Shown in pieces: positions 1 through 6,497 of a stretch of 10,877 nt of DNA (positions are counted from its first letter, which is position 1; each line of letters starts with the position of its first letter). The DNA is from an uncultured Veillonella sp. (GTDB taxonomy: Bacteria > Bacillota > Negativicutes > Veillonellales > Veillonellaceae), in assembly GCF_900545205.1 (NCBI RefSeq), contig NZ_UQYC01000060.1, positions 1 to 10,877 on the forward strand. The letters are read 5' to 3'. A program made the translations under genes and the position numbers. Under the pieces are notes generated by a model. It saw only the letters and a list, made by a program, of their open reading frames with translations, did not search any database and had not been told where the DNA came from.

Positions 1-643
1 TAAAACGATAGCAGTAATAGGTCTTGGTCAATTTGGTGGCACTGTTGCCAAGATGTTAGCTTCCATGGATCATGAGGTATTAGGTGTAGATATTGATCCA
101 GAAGTTGTACAGAAAATTTCGCCATTTATAACACATGCTATAGTTGCAGATACAAGCGATGAAGAGGCAATCAAGGCATTGGCGCTAAGCCAGTTTGATA
201 TGGTTATTGTGGCTATAGGTGGAAATCTTCAAGCTAACTTAATGACAGCCATGCTTCTTAAAGAGTTAAACGTACATAAAATTGTGGCCAAGGCTGAAAA
301 TAATATACAAGGCAAAATGCTTCATAAAATAGGTGTAGATCAAGTTATATATCCTGAATATGATATGGCATTACGTCTCGTACAATTTTTAACTAGAGAC
401 CATGTGATGGATTATTTACAACTATCTAAAAATATTAGTCTCATAGAAATTAAGGTGCCAACATTCTTGGTAGGGTCTAACTTAAAGGATTCTAATTTGC
501 GTGAGAAATATAATCTTAATGCAGTTGGCATAAGACGCGGTGAAGATTTAGAAGTTCCACCAAACCCAATTACCATTCTCGGTGAAGATGATAAATTATT
601 AGTAATTGGGAATAATTCTGATTTAGATGCATTAACGGTGTAG
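1..643 (+). CDS. ktrA: KtrA/TrkA-family K+ uptake regulatory (RCK) protein, 5'-truncated
   Basis: Cytoplasmic gating subunit of a Ktr-type potassium uptake system; in the family an RCK ring binds NAD(H)/ATP/ADP and controls the KtrB membrane pore. The open reading frame runs in from the window edge (first full codon at base 2) and 213 residues are visible. The fragment begins KTIAVIGLGQFGG, so the Rossmann glycine motif GxGxxG (visible residues 7-12) is intact and probably only one to a few codons are missing. The acidic VDID at the end of the second beta strand fits nucleotide ribose binding. An RCK_N domain fills about residues 1-130, and an RCK_C domain follows (from about ISLIEIKVP to LLVIGNNSD). 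An ATG at base 53 lies inside the Rossmann fold, after the glycine motif, and is not the true start. A KtrB partner would be expected upstream but is outside the window. A hairpin with a T-run follows the stop. Confidence 0.93.
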   Translation, partial: KTIAVIGLGQFGGTVAKMLASMDHEVLGVDIDPEVVQKISPFITHAIVADTSDEEAIKALALSQFDMVIVAIGGNLQANLMTAMLLKELNVHKIVAKAENNIQGKMLHKIGVDQVIYPEYDMALRLVQFLTRDHVMDYLQLSKNISLIEIKVPTFLVGSNLKDSNLREKYNLNAVGIRRGEDLEVPPNPITILGEDDKLLVIGNNSDLDALTV

Positions 644-681
644 TAAGTATACGAAAGAGATATAATTATATCGAAAAAATG

Positions 682-690
682 TGATACAAT
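682..690 (+). promoter_or_regulatory. Possible extended -10 promoter (TGATACAAT) upstream of the repeat-protein operon
   Basis: TGA followed by TACAAT (685-690) matches an extended -10 element. No convincing -35 hexamer lies 16-18 nt upstream; the region there is AT-rich. If used, transcription would start near base 697, just before the hairpin at 709-736. It is the best promoter candidate I can see for the 757-4456 gene group. Confidence 0.35.
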
Positions 691-708
691 AAAAATAGAA
701 TTCAGTAT

Positions 709-736
709 AGGCCATACGTATTCGTATGGCCTTTTT
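709..736 (+). terminator. Intrinsic terminator-like hairpin after ktrA
   Basis: A perfect 9-bp stem GGCCATACG (710-718) / CGTATGGCC (723-731) with a TATT loop is followed by five T residues (732-736). This is a textbook rho-independent terminator for ktrA. It ends only 20 nt before the preferred start codon of the next gene, so no promoter for that gene fits downstream of it. It may therefore be leaky or act as a leader attenuator. Confidence 0.85.
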
Positions 737-756
737 AGATAGAAATGAAGGTTAGT

Positions 757-1563
757 ATGACAGAAGAACAATACATAACGGCGCTGACCAATAACCCCCA
801 TGGAATTCGGAATATTCCAAACCCTACAGAAGCAATGCAACTTACCTGCGTAGCTCAAAATGGCATGTTGTTGCAATACATTAAAGAACCTACCGAAAAG
901 GTTATTGAAACGGCGCTTTCACAATCACCACGAGCCATACAATTCGTGGAACATCCTACAGAAGAACTATTACAGGCCTTGGTGGAAAAAGATTGGGCTG
1001 TTTTAGAATATATCGACAACCCATCTGATGCAGTTGTTCAATGTGCACTCGATCAATCTGGGTGGGCTATTCGCTATATTGCAAATCCATCTGAAACACT
1101 GCAGTTAGAAGCTGTAAAGTCCAACTACGATGCTTTGCAATATATTAAGGAGCCTAGTGAAGCGGTACAATTGCAAGCGGTTAAAGAGAATTACTTGGCA
1201 TTACGTTATATTGATGAGCCTAGCGTAGCCGTATTAGAAGCAGCAGTTAAACAAGATTCTCAAGCAATGCGGCAAATTACAAAGCTTACAAAGGATTTGG
1301 CATTGCACCTATTTGGTGTAAGTGCTGCCACACTAGGGTATATACCAAATAATTTAGGTGTCACTGTGGACGAAATTAAATCGATCATCATTAGCGCCAT
1401 CTCTAGTGATACAGCTGATGAAGACTATATTCGTGAATTGATTAACAACCAAGCTATCGGTGGTCGCCAATCTAAATGGCATATCGACTTATTGTCACTT
1501 ATAGATGCTTATGGAACTAGGGCTGTTAAGAAAATTGCAGTCAGTGAATATTTGAAGTATTAG
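757..1563 (+). CDS. Protein of seven 22-residue repeats (DUF4116-like), function unknown
   Basis: A predicted cytoplasmic protein of 268 residues with no signal peptide or membrane segment. I prefer the ATG at 757, because GAAGG (747-751) lies 5 nt upstream; the in-frame ATG at 745 has no good Shine-Dalgarno. Residues 1-176 are a tandem repeat of exactly 22 residues: the proline of a [NEHD]P[TS] turn falls at 23, 45, 67, 89, 111, 133 and 155. Each unit reads roughly 'hxxAVxxNxxAhxYIxEPSEx', which suggests a two-helix solenoid resembling DUF4116 and related HEAT-like repeats. An eighth unit is degenerate (Leu 177 replaces Pro). Residues from about 179 to 268 form a non-repeated, probably helical C-terminal part. 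The stop lies 13 nt before the MoxR gene, so the two are very likely co-transcribed. The repeats suggest a protein-binding scaffold or adaptor for the ATPase, but that is inference and no enzymatic motif is visible. Confidence 0.8.
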   Translation: MTEEQYITALTNNPHGIRNIPNPTEAMQLTCVAQNGMLLQYIKEPTEKVIETALSQSPRAIQFVEHPTEELLQALVEKDWAVLEYIDNPSDAVVQCALDQSGWAIRYIANPSETLQLEAVKSNYDALQYIKEPSEAVQLQAVKENYLALRYIDEPSVAVLEAAVKQDSQAMRQITKLTKDLALHLFGVSAATLGYIPNNLGVTVDEIKSIIISAISSDTADEDYIRELINNQAIGGRQSKWHIDLLSLIDAYGTRAVKKIAVSEYLKY

Positions 1564-1576
1564 AAATGGAGACACA

Positions 1577-2677
1577 ATGAACTTTATAGATACAATGGCA
1601 AGTGTAGAATTAGTGCTTGCTGCTAATCAAGTGCCTTTGCTCGTTGGTGAAACGGGCATTGGTAAAACATCTCTTGCGGCACGCGTAGCTACTGTGCATG
1701 ACTGGGAATTGGTAACCATTGATGGAAATCTTTTAAAAGAAGGTGAAATTGGTGGTTTACCAACTGTAGAATCTGTAACACATACAGATGGTCGTGGTAA
1801 CACACATTCTGTAAAGACTACAGTGTATGCTGTACATCATACGTTGGAACATGTGGCTCAAGCTGTGGATAAAGGTCGTCAAGTATTACTATTTATCGAT
1901 GAAATTAACCGTGCTGAACATGCAGTACAACAGGAGTTAATGAATCTTATTTTGAATCGTGAAATCAATGGCTTCTCTTTAAGTGATCAAGTGCGTATCA
2001 TCGCCGCTATGAACCCTGAGGATTCTTTTGACTACCAAACTATCGACATGGACCCGGCACAACAAAACCGCTTTGTATGGCTCTATATGAATGCTGATTA
2101 TATGCAATGGATTGACTGGGCTATAAGTGCTGGTATTGAGGAAAAAGTTATCGAATTCATTTCTTCCTATCCAGAGTATTTAAATCAACGACATGAAGAT
2201 GATATTGATGCTACACCACGCTCCTTTGAACGCGTATCTGGCCTGTATACGATTTATAAAAACCAAGAAGATTCAGCCTATAGTCGCGATGTATTTATGA
2301 ATGTTATCCGCGGTAACGTAGGTAAACTCATTGCTGAGGCGTTTGTAAACTTTATCGAGTCAGACCAAGAACCACTTATTACCTTTGATGATGTATTGGC
2401 GGCGGTTCAAAAGCCAGGAGCCATTATGTCTATGGCTGAACAGGTTAAAAGTGAAAGTCCAACACGCTTATACGTAGCGGCTAAAAATATGTTGCATCGT
2501 TTAAACCGCAATAGCAATGCCGAAGAAGTTCATCACTTCATTGAATTCCTTACATTGTATCCAGGTGATCTACGCGTAGCAGTTATGAAAGATTTACGAA
2601 ACACTTATGAACGGGTATACGCCTATGCGATTGAAGATGACTTGTTCATCGATACCTTCTTTGAAGCACAAAAATAG
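1577..2677 (+). CDS. MoxR-type AAA+ ATPase
   Basis: A 366-residue AAA+ ATPase of the MoxR/dynein-like (AAA_5) group, predicted to form cytoplasmic rings that use ATP to remodel partner proteins. Visible motifs are Walker A GETGIGKT (residues 24-31), Walker B LLFIDE (104-109) followed by INRA, as is typical of MoxR proteins, sensor-1 Asn in AAMNPED (N146), and an arginine-finger candidate in AQQNRF (R165). The C-terminal half (about 180-366) is helical lid and extension sequence. GGAG (1568-1571) lies 5 nt before the ATG. It starts 13 nt after the repeat-protein gene and precedes a VWA-domain gene by 135 nt. That pairing is characteristic of MoxR-VWA systems such as RavA-ViaA, NorQ-NorD and CbbQ-CbbO. 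The client here cannot be read from the sequence, since no obvious metalloenzyme lies beside it. Confidence 0.9.
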   Translation: MNFIDTMASVELVLAANQVPLLVGETGIGKTSLAARVATVHDWELVTIDGNLLKEGEIGGLPTVESVTHTDGRGNTHSVKTTVYAVHHTLEHVAQAVDKGRQVLLFIDEINRAEHAVQQELMNLILNREINGFSLSDQVRIIAAMNPEDSFDYQTIDMDPAQQNRFVWLYMNADYMQWIDWAISAGIEEKVIEFISSYPEYLNQRHEDDIDATPRSFERVSGLYTIYKNQEDSAYSRDVFMNVIRGNVGKLIAEAFVNFIESDQEPLITFDDVLAAVQKPGAIMSMAEQVKSESPTRLYVAAKNMLHRLNRNSNAEEVHHFIEFLTLYPGDLRVAVMKDLRNTYERVYAYAIEDDLFIDTFFEAQK

Positions 2678-2693
2678 TTCTGCTCCATAGTTA

Positions 2694-2731
2694 ACTAAAT
2701 GAAGCTGTCCATATGGATAAAGAAATTTAGT
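2694..2731 (+). repeat. Nested, centre-symmetric inverted repeat between the MoxR and VWA genes
   Basis: ACTAAAT (2694-2700) pairs with ATTTAGT (2725-2731) and encloses the palindrome TCCATATGGA (2708-2717), with 7-nt spacers on both sides, so both repeats share one centre. In RNA the inner part can extend to TGTCC/GGATA with one G-U pair. No T-run follows, so it is not a standard terminator. It could be an intercistronic mRNA structure or a dimeric operator. Confidence 0.55.
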
Positions 2732-2812
2732 GAATGATTGGGGATACAATAACCAATATATAAAACATGATATACATAAAATCTGATGTTAAACGAAAAA
2801 GGAGGTGGAATG

Positions 2813-4456
2813 ATGCAACGAAATTTAGATAAAGATGATATTCGCGACGCCTCTGATTTACTCACTCATATAGACGGGTGGGAGAAAACAGGTTCCTATG
2901 ATGAGAAGGCCATCGAGGCTCTCGATCGTTGGCATGCAAAACGGGAACGTATTCATCGTGAAGCAGAGGCCTTGTACACGCAAATCTATGCTGCATACGA
3001 AGCCTATGTAGATAGTTATGAAGAGCAACATCATAGCATGGAACCAGAACGTATAGCGGCGGACTTGATGAACCATAATATGTCTGATAGTCATATAGGG
3101 ACCATAGGACGTGCCTTAGATGAGATACAAATTGAAGGTACTGATTTTGCGATAATGCAACAAGCCGTTATGACACCTGCCTTTGAGCAACGATTATGGA
3201 ATATTTTGCATGATGTAAATAGCTTACTCCTTGAAGAGGACCAATTCTTTGGTTATTTTTATTTACAAATGGCTCATCGTATTCGTTTTGATATGACCAG
3301 TGCCTTCGGTATTAACTTAAAACAAGGTGGCTATGTATTATATGTAAATCCTTTTATCTTACTACGCCAGCCACCAGATGTTATGAAAGATGGCATTAAG
3401 CGTGAAATTCTTCATATTATTTCTGCACATTTGATGCGCGTAAAAACATTGAGTCAAAGCTTTAATAAAACGGCCGTACATATGGCGATGGATATGGTTG
3501 TAAATGACTACTTAGAACATGTTGATCGTGATGCGGTTACTGTAGCCAATGTAAATGAACGTTTTGGATTGATGCTCAAACGATTCCGCACCATTGAGTA
3601 TTATGCCAAGGCTATCGATAAGGCGATGAAGGAAAAGCCTGAACTCTTTGTGCCCGTAGATAATTCTGATACAGCTGTAGCTATGGAGTTTGACCCTCAA
3701 ACTAGCCATGATATTTGGGATGAATCTGATTCCATTGATACAGATACGATGGACCAAATTACGGAGCGCTATATCAACGAAGCCTCAAAAGGTGATATGG
3801 AAGGATATGTGAAGAGTCTCATCGATACCTTCCAAAAAACACGTCGTGCTCTTCCGTGGTATTTCTACCTTAAAAAGCTCATGGGCAAGGTAGCAAGTGG
3901 TTACAAAAAAACGACGATGCGCCGCAATCGTCGTCAACCTGAGCGCTTGGAGTTGTCTGGTACCTTGCGTCAACATAAAGCTAATGTATGGGTTGCTCTC
4001 GATATGAGTGGTAGTATTACTGATGCAGAGTTTACGAACGCGTTAGAACAAGTATTGCAAATTGTACATGCCTATAACCATCGCATCACCGTTGTAGAAT
4101 GTGATAATGAGGTGCGACGTACGTATACGATGGAATCAGTAAAAGATGTAAAGCCTCGCCTTGATGTGCGCGGTGCAACAGCTTTCTCGCCAGTATTTTC
4201 TTTAGCCAATCAAAACCGTGTGGATTTATTGGTTTACTTCACGGATGGCAAAGGCGAGGAACGATTACGAGAGGCTCCGAAAGGGTATAAGGTTTTATGG
4301 GTTCTTACAGGAGAAAAGCCTCAACTATCTCTTCATAATCCGTATGGCATGGTTCGTGAACTAGGTTATGTGGGTGTAGATGAAACACAAGATATAGATG
4401 AATTTGTACGTATGTCTAGTCGTAGTGGCTTTTCTATGGCTAACCAAGAGGTATAA
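2813..4456 (+). CDS. VWA-domain protein of the DUF2201 type (MoxR partner)
   Basis: A 547-residue cytoplasmic protein pairing with the upstream MoxR ATPase. The strong AAAGGAGGT (2798-2806) lies 7 nt before the ATG at 2813; the adjacent ATG at 2810 is the alternative, and 2786 is too far upstream. Residues 30-75 are charged and probably helical. Residues about 120-235 resemble the DUF2201 N-terminal metallopeptidase-like region, with REILHIISAH (197-206) and MAMDMVVNDYL (224-234). A basic linker (about 360-380) leads to a C-terminal VWA domain with an intact metal-ion-dependent adhesion site: DMSGS (397-401), T456 in RGATAF, and D478 in TDG. In the family the VWA domain binds divalent metal and clients or the ATPase. 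The first histidine of the usual HExxH-like motif is Arg here, so peptidase activity is unlikely. It is probably a substrate adaptor for the MoxR ring. Confidence 0.85.
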   Translation: MQRNLDKDDIRDASDLLTHIDGWEKTGSYDEKAIEALDRWHAKRERIHREAEALYTQIYAAYEAYVDSYEEQHHSMEPERIAADLMNHNMSDSHIGTIGRALDEIQIEGTDFAIMQQAVMTPAFEQRLWNILHDVNSLLLEEDQFFGYFYLQMAHRIRFDMTSAFGINLKQGGYVLYVNPFILLRQPPDVMKDGIKREILHIISAHLMRVKTLSQSFNKTAVHMAMDMVVNDYLEHVDRDAVTVANVNERFGLMLKRFRTIEYYAKAIDKAMKEKPELFVPVDNSDTAVAMEFDPQTSHDIWDESDSIDTDTMDQITERYINEASKGDMEGYVKSLIDTFQKTRRALPWYFYLKKLMGKVASGYKKTTMRRNRRQPERLELSGTLRQHKANVWVALDMSGSITDAEFTNALEQVLQIVHAYNHRITVVECDNEVRRTYTMESVKDVKPRLDVRGATAFSPVFSLANQNRVDLLVYFTDGKGEERLREAPKGYKVLWVLTGEKPQLSLHNPYGMVRELGYVGVDETQDIDEFVRMSSRSGFSMANQEV

Positions 4457-4525
4457 GCTGCTTTATAAAGGTGAGCAGTGATATATTTTGGTTTAACCTA
4501 GAGGAGCGTTTATAAAAGCATATAA

Positions 4526-4557
4526 AAATGACGCAATTCCTTAGAATTGCGTCATTT
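4526..4557. terminator. Bidirectional terminator between convergent genes
   Basis: A perfect 14-bp stem AAATGACGCAATTC (4526-4539) / GAATTGCGTCATTT (4544-4557) has a 4-nt loop. On the minus strand the stem runs into TTTTTATAT, a good U-tract for the hydrolase gene; on the plus strand the tail is only ATTTCTA, a weaker ending for the VWA gene. Its place between two convergent stops supports use in both directions. Confidence 0.85.
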
Positions 4558-4580
4558 CTACGTAGGTGTTATTTTTTATT

Positions 4581-5258
4581 TTAGTTATTGAGCTCGATCG
4601 AGGAACCTGGATCGATAATGAGGGCTGTTTGATTGTATTTGCCTTCAACTAAGCTTGTAAATACACCTGGTTCACGGTCGATAACAGGCCATGTTTTGTA
4701 GTGAATTGGAATGGAGATACGCGCTTTTACATAAGAAGCGGCAAGAGCTGCATCTTCAACGCCCATCGTGAAGTTATCGCCGATAGGAAGTAAAGCGTAG
4801 TCAATATCGCCAAAGCGATTCAACAATTTCATATCGCTAAAGAGTGCTGTATCACCTGCGAAGTATACAATATCTCCGTAGAAGTCTACGATACAACCTG
4901 CTGCATGACCGCCAGGGATACCTGCGCCGTGGAAGGCTGGAACTATGCGAACAGAACCGAATTCAAAGTCAAATTTACCGCCTAAATGCATAGCGTGTGT
5001 ACGACAACCAGCAGCTGCTGCTTTACCAGCTACCTCTGCAGTAGAGATAACGAGCGCATCATTTGCTTTAGCAATGAAATCTGTATCGCCATAGTGGTCA
5101 TCGTGACCATGGCTGACAAAGATATATTGGCATTTGATATCTTCTTTTTTTGCGATATCCCATGTATTACCTGTTAAGAATGGGTCGAAAATCATGGACA
5201 CATCACCGCGAGTGAGCATAAAGCAAGCATGACCGAAATAAGTTAGTTTTGTTTTCAT
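4581..5258 (-). CDS. UPF0173/UlaG-like metal-dependent hydrolase (metallo-beta-lactamase fold)
   Basis: A 225-residue cytoplasmic metallo-beta-lactamase superfamily enzyme of the UPF0173 group, related to L-ascorbate-6-phosphate lactonase UlaG; its substrate is unknown. The start at MKTKLTYFGHACF is chosen because a GGAAGGAAG Shine-Dalgarno precedes it; an upstream in-frame ATG at 5348 would add 30 residues with no family counterpart. Visible metal-site residues are HGHDDH (50-55: H50, H52, D54, H55), H110 in PAFHG, D136 in FAGDT, and H186 in PIHYKTWP, together with the early GHACF and DPFLTGN motifs. All expected ligands are present and the length is normal for the family (about 225-230). 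It is transcribed alone, convergent with the VWA gene and divergent from moaC. The ribosome binding site can fold into a small hairpin (5259-5271). Confidence 0.92.
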   Translation of the reverse strand: MKTKLTYFGHACFMLTRGDVSMIFDPFLTGNTWDIAKKEDIKCQYIFVSHGHDDHYGDTDFIAKANDALVISTAEVAGKAAAAGCRTHAMHLGGKFDFEFGSVRIVPAFHGAGIPGGHAAGCIVDFYGDIVYFAGDTALFSDMKLLNRFGDIDYALLPIGDNFTMGVEDAALAASYVKARISIPIHYKTWPVIDREPGVFTSLVEGKYNQTALIIDPGSSIELNN

Positions 5259-5271
5259 AGGAACACTTCCT
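5259..5271 (-). promoter_or_regulatory. Hairpin overlapping the hydrolase ribosome binding site
   Basis: Read on the minus strand, AGGAA-GTG-TTCCT forms a perfect 5-bp stem with a 3-nt loop directly before the start codon. The AGGAA arm is the Shine-Dalgarno itself, so folding would hide it. The stem is short and may be only marginally stable. Confidence 0.4.
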
Positions 5272-5301
5272 TCCTTATACATATAAATCTTAATTCTATT
5301 G

Positions 5302-5307
5302 TATAAT
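5302..5307 (+). promoter_or_regulatory. Possible -10 element (TATAAT) in the moaC/hydrolase divergent region
   Basis: A consensus TATAAT sits 60 nt before moaC in the 108-nt divergent region, but no good -35 box lies at the right distance. On the opposite strand the same bases read TTATACAAT, giving a TACAAT candidate for the hydrolase gene. Overlapping divergent promoters are plausible here. Confidence 0.35.
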
Positions 5308-5366
5308 ATAATAAATGAAAATAAAACTATTGATGATAATTTATGCATAATTAGTAAGGATATAGT

Positions 5367-5879
5367 ATGGATTTAACACATTTTGACCAAGATGGTAATG
5401 CTTGGATGGTGGACGTATCCGATAAGGATATCACATCCCGCACAGCCATCGCAGAAGGATTCATAGCAATCAATGATGCAATTTATGAGCGCATTGCTGC
5501 AGGTACTATAAAAAAGGGCGATGTCCTTAGTGTTGCGCAACTAGCTGCTATTATGGGAGCTAAGCAAACGAGCAATCTCATTCCTCTTTGTCATCCATTA
5601 GCACTCACAAAGGTTGAGGTTCACTGCTCTTTAGTAGATGGTGAAAGCCCTGCTTGCACTGATGAAAATCATAACAAGGCCGTTAAGGTACGTGCCATCG
5701 TTAAGACTACTGGAAAAACGGGCGTTGAAATGGAGGCCCTTACAGCTGTACAAGTGGGATTGCTCACCGTATACGATATGTGTAAGGCCATCGATAAAGG
5801 CATGATTATGGGCCCTACATACCTCGTAGAAAAAGAAGGCGGGAAAAGTGGACATTTTGTGCGTTCCTTTGTAGAATAA
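5367..5879 (+). CDS. moaC: Cyclic pyranopterin monophosphate synthase MoaC
   Basis: The molybdenum cofactor enzyme that, with MoaA, converts GTP-derived 3',8-cyclo-7,8-dihydro-GTP to cyclic pyranopterin monophosphate in the cytoplasm. Of 170 residues, LTHFD at the N terminus, MVDVSDK (14-20), the active-site loop LIPLCHP (71-77, H76), the GKTGVEMEALTAV block (116-128), and YDMCKAIDKG (136-145, with D137 and K140) are all present. K50, H76, D137 and K140 correspond to the catalytic residues of the E. coli enzyme. The protein is about 10 residues longer than usual because of an insertion near 91-104. AAGGA (5356-5360) lies 6 nt before the ATG. No other moa or moe gene is in the window; trmL follows 28 nt downstream and is probably co-transcribed. 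Confidence 0.97.
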   Translation: MDLTHFDQDGNAWMVDVSDKDITSRTAIAEGFIAINDAIYERIAAGTIKKGDVLSVAQLAAIMGAKQTSNLIPLCHPLALTKVEVHCSLVDGESPACTDENHNKAVKVRAIVKTTGKTGVEMEALTAVQVGLLTVYDMCKAIDKGMIMGPTYLVEKEGGKSGHFVRSFVE

Positions 5880-5907
5880 TATAGATATAAAGAATAGGGG
5901 AACGAAA

Positions 5908-6393
5908 ATGGAAATAGTACTTTATGAGCCAGAAATCCCTGGCAATACAGGAAATATAGCGCGTTTATGCGCAGCTAATCACATGACCCTACATCTTATC
6001 AAACCACTTGGTTTTTCTATCGACGATAAGCACGTGAAACGAGCTGGTCTCGATTATTGGCATTTGGTAGATGTACAGGTACATGAAAATATTCAAGAGT
6101 TGTATGCGAAATATCCTGATCGCAGATATTTCTACGCTACTACAAAAGCAAAGCATACCCACTCCGAGGTAAAGTATGAAATCGGAGATATGCTCGTATT
6201 CGGCCCTGAATCAAGAGGCTTGCCTGAAAGCTTATTAGAAGGTGTTGAAGAAACATGCATTCGTATACCAATGGTAGATGAGGCGCGTTCTTTAAACTTA
6301 TCTAATGCAGTAGCTATTATTGCATATGAAGCTATGCGCCAACTTGATTATCCAGATCTTAAAGCCGAAGGCAACTGGATTCAACCTAAATAA
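5908..6393 (+). CDS. trmL: tRNA (cytidine(34)-2'-O)-methyltransferase TrmL
   Basis: A SPOUT-class methyltransferase (YibK/CspR/TrmL family) that in characterised members uses S-adenosylmethionine to 2'-O-methylate the wobble C34 or cmnm5U34 of tRNA-Leu isoacceptors. The 161-residue single-domain length is typical. Visible motifs are NTGNIARLCA near the N terminus (residues 13-22), FGPESRGLP in the cofactor-binding trefoil knot, and the closing RIPM...RSLNLSNAVAI segment. A purine-rich AGGGGAA lies about 6-8 nt before the ATG. It follows moaC by 28 nt with no terminator between them, so the pair is probably one transcript; there is no obvious functional link between cofactor synthesis and tRNA modification. 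Confidence 0.95.
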   Translation: MEIVLYEPEIPGNTGNIARLCAANHMTLHLIKPLGFSIDDKHVKRAGLDYWHLVDVQVHENIQELYAKYPDRRYFYATTKAKHTHSEVKYEIGDMLVFGPESRGLPESLLEGVEETCIRIPMVDEARSLNLSNAVAIIAYEAMRQLDYPDLKAEGNWIQPK

Positions 6394-6497
6394 ATATACT
6401 TTCACCATTGAGATATATACAATAAATATGTGTTAGAAATCCTACCCAATCTACATGAGAGGTAGTATTTTGACAGGTGTTGTTAGAGGAGGATATT

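Noticed and set aside
412..876. Minus-strand open frame of about 154 codons across the ktrA end and the repeat-protein start
   Set aside because: It lies antisense to two well-supported genes, crosses the terminator hairpin, resembles no family I know, and has no convincing ribosome binding site.
757..1284. Tandem 66-bp periodicity considered as a CRISPR or DNA satellite
   Set aside because: The repeat is in the protein reading frame, the nucleotide copies are diverged, and there are no identical repeats with unique spacers.
4558..4565. Palindrome CTACGTAG next to the bidirectional terminator
   Set aside because: It is only 8 bp and has no associated signal; it is best treated as chance.
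4986..5177. Plus-strand open frame of 63 codons within the hydrolase gene
   Set aside because: It is antisense to conserved metallo-beta-lactamase motifs and is Cys/Ile-rich without a recognisable domain.
6442..6475. CTACC/GGTAG hairpin and a perfect TTGACA (6470-6475) between trmL and the YlbF gene
   Set aside because: The stem is only 5 bp with a 14-nt loop, and a -10 at the right distance from TTGACA would overlap the YlbF start codon, so neither a terminator nor a promoter is well supported.
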